Shown piece by piece: positions 28,990 to 38,662 of a stretch of 64,000 nt of DNA (the first letter of the stretch is position 1; each line of letters begins with the position of its first letter). The stretch is from Promethearchaeia archaeon (GTDB lineage Archaea > Asgardarchaeota > Lokiarchaeia > Sigyniarchaeales > SOKP01): the NCBI GenBank assembly GCA_029856045.1, contig JAHQWG010000025.1, positions 94,904 to 158,903 of the forward strand, in the 5' to 3' direction. The position numbers and the translations under genes were made by a program. The notes below the pieces were generated by a model that worked only from the letters and a program-made list of their open reading frames with translations, did no database searches and was not told the origin of the DNA.

Positions 28990-30585
28990 ATGTCTACCTT
29001 TCTCATTGTATTCATCATTTCCTGCGGTTTATTAACGTTTTTCTTATTATTGACGTTTTTCTATTATCAACAAATACAAAAAATGCAACTAACTGAAGAA
29101 CTTGAGAAAAAAGAAAAATCTTTAGAAACTATACTTGAGAGATATGCCCTTAAAGAAAAGAAAAATGTTATGATGGAAAAATTGGCTCAAATTTCTCAAA
29201 TAATTGCTGAAACTGAAAGTGAAATTGCCATAAAAACATCTCAAAGAACAAAACTTGCTGAAGAGTCTTTTAAGGAAAAAAGTTCTGAAGTAGAAATCAT
29301 TCAGCAAGCAGATGTAAAATATCGGACTTTTTCTCAAGATTTATCGTCTGCAATGCCTATTTCTGAAGAAGAAAGGCAAAGGGACTTAACAGATTTGAAA
29401 AATGCAATCGAAATATTAGAAAGTTTGGATGAAACAAAATATTTAAAAGATCAAAAAACAGTTGATGTTGCAAAAGGTTTATTTTTTGATAAGATGTCTC
29501 AAAAAATTAATTCTATAATAAATGAATTAAATTTAAGAGATTATAAAGTAATACCTGACGAAAGATTGGTATTTCATTCTTTAAAAAGTATCCCACAACT
29601 AAAGAATGAAGATTTTGAACCACTCTTAAATATAATGAAAGAAACGGGATTTTTTAATGATTTCATTGAAGTCAATCCAAAGTTGAGTTTAATTATTTTT
29701 CAAAAAGAAAAATTAATCTTTAATCAATCTGAAAAGGTTCTTCTCGCATTTGCATATGCAGAAGATTATTTAACTCCTCAAAAATTAATGGAACTTACTG
29801 AATGGAATAATGCGTTTGCTATGAAGGTGATAAATTCATTAAAAGAAAAAGGACTTTTAACAATATTTGATGAGAACATAAAAATTGACGGTTTTGGAAA
29901 TGTAGATGAGCGGAAAAAATGGAATGAATTCATAGAAGATCAAATTAAAGAAGAAAAAGAAGAATTTGAACGAAAAAGACACCGCCAAAAAGAGAGAGAA
30001 AATGAATTTAAAGAAAAAATACGTTTAAAACAACAAAAAATAAAAAAAATTGAAGACCAGAGATTAAAAGATATAGGTGATTTAAAGATTGCTATGGAAA
30101 AGCTGGAGGAAATAGCTTATTTCGATTCTAAACCGTCGTCGGAAGAAATCACTAGAGAACAAATTTCGGAAAAAATACTTGAATATTATGAGCAAAATTT
30201 AATCTTAAATGGAGGATTAGTGCAATTTTCAAAAATTTTTGAACATATAAAAGAAGATTATCCGAAGATAAATGTTAAAAAGATTTTAGACGTACTACAT
30301 AAATTCCAAGAAATGCAAATGATTAAAGATTCTTTTATGTTAGGCAGAGCTAGGATATACCTGTTTCAAGAAATGGAATTTAATGATAAAGATAAAGAGT
30401 TTTTATTATTAAATATAAATAAAAAACCCATGACAAAAGAAGAATTTTTAAAAGCACTAAAATGGGATGAGGAGAATTTATTAAAAATTATGAAAAAACT
30501 TCAGGGATATAATATTTTAAGAATTGAAGAAAATAAAATAATAATTCCTGGAATTAAACAAAAAAATATAACAGATGAAGAATAG
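28990..30585 (+). CDS. Membrane-anchored coiled-coil protein with winged-helix-like modules (possible ESCRT-II-type)
   Basis: N-terminal TM helix (FLIVFIISCGLLTFFLLLTFFYY), long charged coiled coils, LTPQKLMELTEWNNAFAMKVINSLKEKGLLTIFDE and MTKEEFLKALKWDEENLLKIMKKLQGYNILRIEENKIIIPGI. Confidence 0.6.
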   Translation: MSTFLIVFIISCGLLTFFLLLTFFYYQQIQKMQLTEELEKKEKSLETILERYALKEKKNVMMEKLAQISQIIAETESEIAIKTSQRTKLAEESFKEKSSEVEIIQQADVKYRTFSQDLSSAMPISEEERQRDLTDLKNAIEILESLDETKYLKDQKTVDVAKGLFFDKMSQKINSIINELNLRDYKVIPDERLVFHSLKSIPQLKNEDFEPLLNIMKETGFFNDFIEVNPKLSLIIFQKEKLIFNQSEKVLLAFAYAEDYLTPQKLMELTEWNNAFAMKVINSLKEKGLLTIFDENIKIDGFGNVDERKKWNEFIEDQIKEEKEEFERKRHRQKERENEFKEKIRLKQQKIKKIEDQRLKDIGDLKIAMEKLEEIAYFDSKPSSEEITREQISEKILEYYEQNLILNGGLVQFSKIFEHIKEDYPKINVKKILDVLHKFQEMQMIKDSFMLGRARIYLFQEMEFNDKDKEFLLLNINKKPMTKEEFLKALKWDEENLLKIMKKLQGYNILRIEENKIIIPGIKQKNITDEE

Positions 30586-30586
30586 T

Positions 30587-32323
30587 CTAAGAGAATTTTT
30601 CTTTCACAAATTCCATTACTTTAATTATTTCTTCCAAGTGTGTCTCTCTTTTCCCAAAAATATAAAACCTGACATCAGGACCTGTTCCCGAAGGTCTGAA
30701 ATATAGAATAGAATCCTCACTTTTGAGTTGATAAGTATCAATCTTATTATTATTATCAGATAAACTTCTGATTTGATATTCTTTATTATCTAATTTTAAG
30801 GATTTTCCGTCATACTTCTCAAAATTTTTCATTATTTTGATTTTCTCCACATCAACAGCGGGAATTGTTCTGTTTATTCCCTTTATTGTCCAATCAATTG
30901 CATCGGAAATTCTATATCCTCTGACTATCAACTCAGAAAGTATGATTAGAGCTGGAACGGGGTATTTATCTGCAATTATGGGAAAAGGTGTTTCAAAATC
31001 ATATTCTTCCGTGTTATTTTTTTTGGTAACTTTTAATATGTTGAATGTATGACCCCCACTTTCCTCCCACGCTGCAACTATTAAGTTCTCATCAATAATT
31101 TCTTTATTCTTAACAATTTTGCTTATGGTGTCTTTGAGTGGGGTTGAATTATTAATTTTTACAAATTTATCATTATTTTCTACATATAATATTCCTGTAT
31201 CAATTTTTGATTGATCTACTTCAACCCCAAACAAGAAATATAAAATAACACCTAAATGTTTATATCCTACACCTGTCAAAATATTTAGAATTGAAGTATG
31301 GTCACCCCTATAATCGCTTGGAATTGTTCTTATGTTAATTATTTTGCATGAGAATTCCTTTGCAAGAATATTATGCATAGCAGTATAAAGCTCGTTTGGT
31401 ATATAAAGATTATATCCATCATCCTCCTTTAAAAAGAATGCAAGTCGATCTCTATCAGCGTCTAATAATATCGCAATTTTTGAATCAACAGATTCCATCG
31501 TTTGAATTAACTTTTCTCTTCTTAATTCCTTAATTGGATTAGGCGGGTTGATAGTTTCGTCTATTAAGGTAATGTTAGCTCCATATTCTTTATAAAGATT
31601 CACAATACCCCTTGCCTTACCTAAATATGGCCATATAACAATTTTCGCATTTTTTAAGGCTTGAATTTCAATAATTTTAGAAATTAAATCTTTAATATAC
31701 TCATTATTTTTCTGTTCTGCACCAATTCTATTTTCTTTAAATTTTCTCTTAAATTTTATCTCATTTAAGGAAAGCGCTATGCTAGAAATTTGCTTCATTA
31801 AATCGCCCGAAATAGGAATTGGATATTTCATATAAACTTTAAGTCCATTCCAATCTAATGGATTGTGGGATGCAGTAATCATTAAAGCTAGATTTATATC
31901 TTCATATAATGCAACTGATGCACTAGCATAAGGACTAGACATCAAGGAATTCCCATTACCATCTTTCTGAAAGAAAATTTCAAAACCATCTTGAGCAAAT
32001 AATTGAGCACAGAGTTTTACTAAATAATTACTACTCGGACGACAATCGGAAACAATTAATATTTTCGGATTTTCTTCTATAAAATCTTCTTGAAATTTGA
32101 TACTGATCGCTTTAGCAACGCGAAGATAGAGAAATAATTTTTGATTAGTTAAAAGATATGTTCCTGAAGGTTCTATTGAATCAAAAAGTTTAATTCTTAA
32201 ACCTGAGGTTGGGGGAACAATGGGATCAACAATTTTTTGCTCCTCTTCATTCAAATCAGGTAATCTTATTAAATTGTAATCTTCAAATTCCTCGAAGTTT
32301 AATTTTTCAATTTTAAATTCCAT
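30587..32323 (-). CDS. Phosphomannomutase/phosphoglucomutase family
   Basis: Active-site TASHNPLDWNGLKVYMK, metal loop LLDADRDRLAFF, sugar loop EESGGH, phosphate loop FRPSGTGPDVRFY. Confidence 0.93.
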   Translation of the reverse strand: MEFKIEKLNFEEFEDYNLIRLPDLNEEEQKIVDPIVPPTSGLRIKLFDSIEPSGTYLLTNQKLFLYLRVAKAISIKFQEDFIEENPKILIVSDCRPSSNYLVKLCAQLFAQDGFEIFFQKDGNGNSLMSSPYASASVALYEDINLALMITASHNPLDWNGLKVYMKYPIPISGDLMKQISSIALSLNEIKFKRKFKENRIGAEQKNNEYIKDLISKIIEIQALKNAKIVIWPYLGKARGIVNLYKEYGANITLIDETINPPNPIKELRREKLIQTMESVDSKIAILLDADRDRLAFFLKEDDGYNLYIPNELYTAMHNILAKEFSCKIINIRTIPSDYRGDHTSILNILTGVGYKHLGVILYFLFGVEVDQSKIDTGILYVENNDKFVKINNSTPLKDTISKIVKNKEIIDENLIVAAWEESGGHTFNILKVTKKNNTEEYDFETPFPIIADKYPVPALIILSELIVRGYRISDAIDWTIKGINRTIPAVDVEKIKIMKNFEKYDGKSLKLDNKEYQIRSLSDNNNKIDTYQLKSEDSILYFRPSGTGPDVRFYIFGKRETHLEEIIKVMEFVKEKFS

Positions 32324-32360
32324 ATTTACTACACAACCCTTTTATTAAAATTAGAAATTT

Positions 32361-33245
32361 TTATTTTATATGTTTTTTTTCTATTGTTTCGATTGCATTT
32401 CTTAAAATTTCATGAATTTTTTCCCGATATACAAGATTGATTGCAACCATGCCAAAAGTTTTTATTTGCCTTTTATCAGTAGAGAGTAATTTCTCACAAA
32501 ATTCAGGAGTTAATCTGTTGTCTAAATCTTGCTTATTTGCTATCCCGATAACAAATTCATCTTCATAATATTTATCCAAAATGTCATGTATTATTTGTTT
32601 TGAACCCGATACATTCTCATAAGTGGAATCAGTTACTAATAAAGCAATTTCTGTACCTGAAAGTAAGCTTGTCCATAGACTCTGAAAATTTTTTTGGCCC
32701 GCAAAATCCCAGAAAACAACTTCTCTTTTACCTCCAAACCCATCAAAAGTTGTAATATCAGCAGTCATTGTAGGTACATATTCTAAATTAATATCTTTCC
32801 CACAAATTAAATGAAGAAGTGTTGTTTTCCCAACCCCTCCAAATCCAATGATTGAAATTTTTATCGCACCAAGAACAATTTTATCAAGTTCTTCGTTAAA
32901 TTTCTTAAATATTGAACGATTGCCTGCCCATTTATTATCTTTAATAATATTTTCGAATTTTTCTATGAATTTTTCGGCAATATTATTTAATTTGTTGGTT
33001 ATTTCTTTATCTTCATCTTCTTTATCTGCACAAACGACAAATATTATGTCTTTAATAGAGATATAGAAGTATTTATTATCTCCAGTCTCAGTAGATTTTA
33101 TTTCTGATTGACTAATTTCTTGCATAAAACTTGAAAATGCACTTAAAAAACCAGCCAATAAATCTTTATCAACCTCCGAGACACCATAATTGCGGAATAG
33201 CAAAGATTTTCCATTATTGGTCAGGATGTTAACGTATTGAATCAA
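32361..33245 (-). CDS. Arf-like small GTPase with N-terminal longin-like domain
   Basis: N-terminal MIQYVNILTNNGKSLLFRNYG...; G1 GFGGVGKTTL, G2 VPT, G3 WDFAGQ, G4 NKQD. Confidence 0.87.
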   Translation of the reverse strand: MIQYVNILTNNGKSLLFRNYGVSEVDKDLLAGFLSAFSSFMQEISQSEIKSTETGDNKYFYISIKDIIFVVCADKEDEDKEITNKLNNIAEKFIEKFENIIKDNKWAGNRSIFKKFNEELDKIVLGAIKISIIGFGGVGKTTLLHLICGKDINLEYVPTMTADITTFDGFGGKREVVFWDFAGQKNFQSLWTSLLSGTEIALLVTDSTYENVSGSKQIIHDILDKYYEDEFVIGIANKQDLDNRLTPEFCEKLLSTDKRQIKTFGMVAINLVYREKIHEILRNAIETIEKKHIK

Positions 33246-33382
33246 TTTTTTTGCATACTATGGAGTATTTTTTCAATTATTAATATGAATATATAAGTAA
33301 TAAAATAAATAATTCTTTAAATAAATTTAAAATAAATATCCATCTTCAAAGTATCATAGAGTTAAATTTATGATAAAAAATA

Positions 33383-33949
33383 ATGACTAATAATAACTCA
33401 TCAGATAAAATAGACCCACTTGAAGAGAAAATCGGATCATTCTCGGAAATACTTCAAAACTTTGGTTTAAACCTCATACAAAATATTGGAAAAATTACTC
33501 ATTCAATTCATATATTAACTGATAAAATTGATGATCTTTTAAAAACAACTCTAGATATAAAGGGACTTATTCCACAACTGAATAAAATTATTGAAAAACA
33601 AGATGCAATTGAAAGTGAAATTGATCTCTTAAAATCAGTAATCTCACAAGGAATAATTGCTCAAAAATCAACTGAAATTGAAAGAGATGAAACTACAACA
33701 TTCAAATCAAATAATGCTAAGGAGATCTTTGATAATTTAAAAACGGCAGTTATGAGTACAAATGATTTAGAGAAAATTAAAGCTCTCTTAGAGGAAACAA
33801 AAGAATCGATCTTTGAAATTACAGGAGGTCATAGAACTTTGTATGAAATTTCAAGAACTATTGCTGATTTAAAAAACTTTAAAGAATTTAATGAATCTTT
33901 AGAAAAAATGCTTCTTGATAAGATTGATTTCTGGATTATAAAATTTTAA
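33383..33949 (+). CDS. Hypothetical coiled-coil protein
   Basis: Amphipathic heptad-like sequence; no recognised domain; lies between two GTPase genes. Confidence 0.6.
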   Translation: MTNNNSSDKIDPLEEKIGSFSEILQNFGLNLIQNIGKITHSIHILTDKIDDLLKTTLDIKGLIPQLNKIIEKQDAIESEIDLLKSVISQGIIAQKSTEIERDETTTFKSNNAKEIFDNLKTAVMSTNDLEKIKALLEETKESIFEITGGHRTLYEISRTIADLKNFKEFNESLEKMLLDKIDFWIIKF

Positions 33950-34139
33950 AATCCCCCAAACCATTTGCATTCTTTTTAAAAAAAAAGGATTCTTAAAAAC
34001 TAAAATATTCTATGTAATTTAAAAAATTTCATGGTTTTTTGGAGCTTTTTTATCTTAATTATGATTAAATATTTTAAAGTGAAATTTTTTTTTCTACTAA
34101 ATAACTGGTTAAAATCTTAAAATTATAAAGTGCAAACAA

Positions 34140-34718
34140 ATGTCAGAAGATTCAAATAATGAAAAACTACACTTCTATAGACCAGATACGGAGTATATTT
34201 ATAAGATAATCGTTATTGGGGATCCTACTGTAGGAAAGACTAGCCTCTTAAACAATTTTATTAAAAAAAGATTTACAAAAACATACATTCCAACGGTTGG
34301 CGTAAATATCTTAAAGTACATCCTCCAGTTTGAAACAAAGGAAGGGAAGAAAACTGAAGTCAACCTAATGTTCTGGGATATCGCTGGGCAACCTCAGTTC
34401 TACATGGTCCACAAACCATATTATCAAGGTGCAAACGGAATTATTCTTGTGTTTGACATTACCAGAAGCAGTACTTTTTCAAATGTTAACAATTGGTACA
34501 ATGAAGCTGTTAAATTTGGTCTTTCTTCAGTACCAAGAATAATTGTTGGGAATAAGATTGATTTAAAAGATGATAGGAAGATTATTGTTCCAATGTCAGA
34601 GCATCTTTCTAAAAAGTTAAATGCTCCATATTTCGAAACATCCGCAAAAACAGGGGTTAATGTTCCTATTATTTTCCATAAAATTACCGAATTAATTTAT
34701 TATAAGAAAAATGAATAA
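34140..34718 (+). CDS. Rab/Ras-like small GTPase
   Basis: GDPTVGKTSL, IPTVGVNI, WDIAGQ, GNKIDL, ETSAK; no C-terminal prenylation CAAX. Confidence 0.95.
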   Translation: MSEDSNNEKLHFYRPDTEYIYKIIVIGDPTVGKTSLLNNFIKKRFTKTYIPTVGVNILKYILQFETKEGKKTEVNLMFWDIAGQPQFYMVHKPYYQGANGIILVFDITRSSTFSNVNNWYNEAVKFGLSSVPRIIVGNKIDLKDDRKIIVPMSEHLSKKLNAPYFETSAKTGVNVPIIFHKITELIYYKKNE

Positions 34719-34836
34719 AAATCAATAGATTAAAACTCTTTTTTTCAATTTAATTTACTTTTTTTTAAGAAAGAATTTTTTTTTAATTGCATAGGAAATC
34801 AAGGTCAAGAAGAAAAGTTCAAGATAAAACGAAAAA

Positions 34837-34881
34837 AATTTTACGATTTTATTTATATAGGAGTTTTAACCTCGTAAAATT
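34837..34881. repeat. 10-bp perfect inverted repeat (AATTTTACGA / TCGTAAAATT) with 25-nt spacer
   Basis: Arms 34837-34846 and 34872-34881, read directly. Confidence 0.7.
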
Positions 34882-34944
34882 ATAAAGGATCTGAATTAAA
34901 AGGAGAAAAATTAGTTGCGATGAATACGAATTTTAATCATATCC

Positions 34945-34965
34945 ATATATTACATTGTAATATAT
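34945..34965. promoter_or_regulatory. 21-bp perfect palindrome ATATATTACA-T-TGTAATATAT, candidate operator
   Basis: Read directly; located in the long intergenic region upstream of the 35082 ORF. Confidence 0.5.
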
Positions 34966-35081
34966 AAACGATTACTGCTATAATATTCAGATCATATTCA
35001 AGGGATTATTCAGCTGATATTGAAAAGATCTCGAGAATATAGTATTGGATAATATAAATATTAAAATAAATTTAAGAGGTT

Positions 35082-35378
35082 GTGTGTGAAGAAATGAGTA
35101 TGTTTAGATCTTACTTGCTGAAGCAAAACTTTTGGGCAAAAAAGGGAAAGGAAAGGACAGTATATATGAAACATGATATAAATATTGGTGGAATATATGC
35201 TTACCTCGTGAATCATGGAGTTAAATTGATTGTTAAAGGGAAAGATTATTTTTTTGATAATTTTGATAATTTGGAAGTTTTTCTAAACCGTTTAACAACC
35301 AATTCTAATAACGATGATTTTTCGAGAGTTCTTAAGAGAAGAAACATGCAAAAGGCTCTTAGAACTTTAGCAATTTAA
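35082..35378 (+). CDS. Hypothetical small protein (ATG 35094 also plausible)
   Basis: ORF with GTGTGA just upstream of ATG 35094; no recognised domain. Confidence 0.5.
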   Translation: MCEEMSMFRSYLLKQNFWAKKGKERTVYMKHDINIGGIYAYLVNHGVKLIVKGKDYFFDNFDNLEVFLNRLTTNSNNDDFSRVLKRRNMQKALRTLAI

Positions 35379-35559
35379 TTAAATAATAAATAAATTTATT
35401 CTCCCTTTTTTTAACAAAAATTAATTTAAATTAAACATTCAGTTGGAATTAAATCGATTTAAATATTCCATATTGTTGATTTAAAAACAATAAATTTTAT
35501 GATTTCTTATTGAAGTATATTAAAATCTAAGAAAAAATATCTTAGATTAACAAAAGATT

Positions 35560-36072
35560 GTGAGGATCTTGAATATTTCCGAAAAATTTGATGAAAAAGC
35601 AATATTAAAAAGAATAGAAAGTCTCTTAAAGAAATTAAAAGAGAAAGGATTAAAGTTGAGTATAGCAGAGTCAGCTACTGGGGGTTATCTTTCTCATATG
35701 ATAACAAATATATCTGGTTCATCAGAAATATTTGAGCGTGGAGTTATATCATATAGTGATAAATCTAAGAGTGAAATATTGGGTGTAGATCCAAAAATGA
35801 TAAAAAAGTTCGGTGCAGTTAGTGATATTGTTGCAAAGCAGATGGCAGAAGGTATCCGAAGAATTGCCAACTCAGAAATAGGCATAGGAACAACAGGTAT
35901 AGCTGGCCCTACAGGGGGGACGGAATTAAAACCGGTTGGGTTAGTATATATTTCATACTCTTTAAAAGATCAAATAATTGTGGATAAACATAATTTTAAG
36001 ACTAGTCGGATTAAATTTAAGCAAAAGGTTTTAGAAGCTGTTATTACTAAACTAGAATCCATAATTTTATGA
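35560..36072 (+). CDS. CinA C-terminal-domain protein (nicotinamide-nucleotide amidase-like)
   Basis: LSIAESATGGYLSHMITNISGSSEIFERGVISYSDKSK, GIGTTGIAGPTGGTELKPVGLVYIS. Confidence 0.93.
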   Translation: MRILNISEKFDEKAILKRIESLLKKLKEKGLKLSIAESATGGYLSHMITNISGSSEIFERGVISYSDKSKSEILGVDPKMIKKFGAVSDIVAKQMAEGIRRIANSEIGIGTTGIAGPTGGTELKPVGLVYISYSLKDQIIVDKHNFKTSRIKFKQKVLEAVITKLESIIL

Positions 36073-36241
36073 TTGAATTTCTTCTAAATTAGACATATTT
36101 AAATTAAGCAATTAAAATTTAATAACTATTTTTACAATGTTTATCCTCAATGTAATTTTAATAAACACGGGAAAATTTATAAAAAAGAGAACTAAAGAGT
36201 AATATGACAAAAAGAAGAAAAAAGTTAATGAGGAATAATCA

Positions 36242-36727
36242 ATGGAGACCTTTCGAACAAAAACAGACATAATTGTAACTCTACTGGGGATGTTTCAATG
36301 TCTGACACTTCTTCTTCCTATGGGATTTTATGCGATTGAACCACCACCAAGTTATGTTGACACTTTGTGGGGATTCCTTGAAGCATCAACATATATCAGC
36401 TTTATCATTGGAGTATTACTCCTTTTTCGCTACCAAATCCAAACCCATTTACATTTGAAAGCGAATATAATGATCATTCTCTCAGGAATAATAACCGTCT
36501 TGACATTTTTTATGGGATCTTTTCTGTATCCACTTACACAAACTTTAATTGAGGGATTTCATCAAGTTATTACTAATTCTGGAATAATAACTTATCTTGA
36601 TGTGGAAATTGGGGGAATATTCAAATATTTCTCATTTGGTGTGGGGTTTCTTTACCTTGGGTTAGGGGTAAAGCAGTATAATCGTGATCGCTTAGAAACC
36701 CTAGACTCAAAAATAACATCTTCTTGA
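36242..36727 (+). CDS. Hypothetical four-TM membrane protein
   Basis: Four hydrophobic segments; AGGA upstream of ATG. Confidence 0.6.
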   Translation: METFRTKTDIIVTLLGMFQCLTLLLPMGFYAIEPPPSYVDTLWGFLEASTYISFIIGVLLLFRYQIQTHLHLKANIMIILSGIITVLTFFMGSFLYPLTQTLIEGFHQVITNSGIITYLDVEIGGIFKYFSFGVGFLYLGLGVKQYNRDRLETLDSKITSS

Positions 36728-36747
36728 AATCTTTCATTTAATCTAAC

Positions 36748-36825
36748 CGGATTAAATTTAAGCAAAAGGTTTTAGAGGTTGTTGTTATTCGATTAGAATC
36801 TATTGTTCAAGAGGAACTGAAATAA
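36748..36825 (+). pseudogene. Remnant duplicate of the 3' end of the cinA-C gene
   Basis: CGGATTAAATTTAAGCAAAAGGTTTTAGA... encodes RIKFKQKVLEVVVIRLESIVQEELK*, compared with RIKFKQKVLEAVITKLESIIL* at the end of the 35560-36072 gene. Confidence 0.8.
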
Positions 36826-36831
36826 GAATTA

Positions 36832-37938
36832 TTAAAATTCTCTATTTATACTAAAATCTAATAATTCCATAAAAAATTTCTTAGATTTTTTATTTAATTC
36901 TGGATAAATTTTCTTTAAAGATTCCTTGGCTTGAGAAATTAGATTTAAACCAAATTGTTGAGCGATTTTTAAGGCGTTTGTTTCATTAATAATCTTCAAA
37001 ACTTCCTCAATTTCATTTTTATTTAAATCAGGTTTCCCATATAATTCATTTATAATTTTTTGTTGGTCTTCTGTTGTATTCTGGATTGCAATAATATATG
37101 GAAATTTTTTCTCGCCATGAATTAAATCTTTCTCTAGGTCTAAAATATCGTCTCTTATAGAATGAATTTGACCTAATTTTAACATAAAATCTGATAATGG
37201 ATTAATCTGATAATTCAAATTACCTTTTGCGAGAATTGCACCAATTTTTGCCGATTTTTCAAATAAGCTTGCAGTTTTTAGCTCTGCGATATTTAAATAT
37301 TGTTCTAAAGTCATAGTGATTTTATTCCAAAACATATATTCTTCAATAATTAGCCCCTTATTGATTGAATTGAACGCTTCATTATACTCAGCAAGTGCCT
37401 TGAATTTTAATTCATTCTCAAATTTTGATTTAAAAATAATCTGGGAACCTAAAAAATAGGTAATATTCCCTCCTAAAATTGCCATAGTATCTCCGAATTC
37501 TCGAGCAGATTCTTCTTTATTCGGAAAGTCTTTATCAGTATATGTTTCTAATAGTTGGTTTGCCCACCTAATATGAAAAGAAGGAAATCCTCTTCGTGTT
37601 ATATCTTTGTCAATAAGATCATCATGGATAAGTTTTGCATTATGGAGAAGCTCAACAGATAGTGCAACAGATATAATATCATCTGCCATTTCTTCTATAT
37701 AGTGAGGATTTGCAATTCCTAAAAATGATGCAATTAAAATTATAGGATGTAGTCTTTTTGGTTTATTATTTGGGGGTAATAAATAATCTTTTACTCTTTT
37801 AATGAAATCATATAGTAATGTGTTTTGAATTGATTCAGATTTTGATATCTCTATTAAATATTTTTCTAATTCTAAATCAACTTTATTTTTTTCTTCTTTA
37901 AAATATTGTTCTAGAAAATTTTTAGGTTTATTCATCAT
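36832..37938 (-). CDS. Polyprenyl/geranylgeranyl diphosphate synthase
   Basis: First Asp-rich motif LIHDDLIDKD and second IRDDILD; KPKRLHPIILI. Confidence 0.9.
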   Translation of the reverse strand: MMNKPKNFLEQYFKEEKNKVDLELEKYLIEISKSESIQNTLLYDFIKRVKDYLLPPNNKPKRLHPIILIASFLGIANPHYIEEMADDIISVALSVELLHNAKLIHDDLIDKDITRRGFPSFHIRWANQLLETYTDKDFPNKEESAREFGDTMAILGGNITYFLGSQIIFKSKFENELKFKALAEYNEAFNSINKGLIIEEYMFWNKITMTLEQYLNIAELKTASLFEKSAKIGAILAKGNLNYQINPLSDFMLKLGQIHSIRDDILDLEKDLIHGEKKFPYIIAIQNTTEDQQKIINELYGKPDLNKNEIEEVLKIINETNALKIAQQFGLNLISQAKESLKKIYPELNKKSKKFFMELLDFSINREF

Positions 37939-38122
37939 TCCATCATAATCTTGTTATTGATTAATAAAAATTCATAAATTTATTTATTTCCTCCTACCTT
38001 GAAGAATTATTTTTTATAGATTTTGAGTTATTTATCAAAAATTAAAATGGAATTACTTTTTTATTGAAATGATATTTTAATTAAATAATAATTAATTTAT
38101 ATTCTATTTTTAATAAGAGAAG

Positions 38123-38641
38123 ATGGTTGATAATATGAAATTGGGAGTTATTTCTGATTCACATGATAATTTGGACAAGATCAAAAAAGCAATAAATATT
38201 TTGAATAAAGAAAATATAGATTTCTTGATACACTGTGGGGATATCATCTCTCCTTTTATTTCAACAGTTTTTGAAGGGTTAGATGAAAAAATAAAAAATG
38301 GAAATTTTTACGGAGTTTTTGGTAATAATGATGGAGATCTATTATATTTAACAGAAAGGCTAGGAAAGATTTGCAAACTCAGTGGTTATGAAGCAATTTT
38401 AGAATTAGCTGGGAAAAAAATATATGTTTCTCATGGTCCAGATCCTTTAGTTATTAAAAGTTTAGCAAAATCTGGTGAATTTGATATTATTTGTACAGGA
38501 CATACTCACGATCATAATATCAAAAAAATAAATAATACGCTAGTTATAAATCCAGGAGAATTATGTGGATATTTGACTGGAAAAGCCACATTTGTTATCG
38601 TGGATTTAGAGACAATGGATGCCCGATTAATAGAAATATAG
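38123..38641 (+). CDS. YfcE/MJ0936-type metallophosphoesterase
   Basis: LGVISDSHDNLDKIKKA, HCGDI, VFGNNDGD, VSHGPDP, CTGHTHDH, NPGEL. Confidence 0.93.
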   Translation: MVDNMKLGVISDSHDNLDKIKKAINILNKENIDFLIHCGDIISPFISTVFEGLDEKIKNGNFYGVFGNNDGDLLYLTERLGKICKLSGYEAILELAGKKIYVSHGPDPLVIKSLAKSGEFDIICTGHTHDHNIKKINNTLVINPGELCGYLTGKATFVIVDLETMDARLIEI

Positions 38642-38662
38642 TTTTAAAAAAAAATTCGAGTT

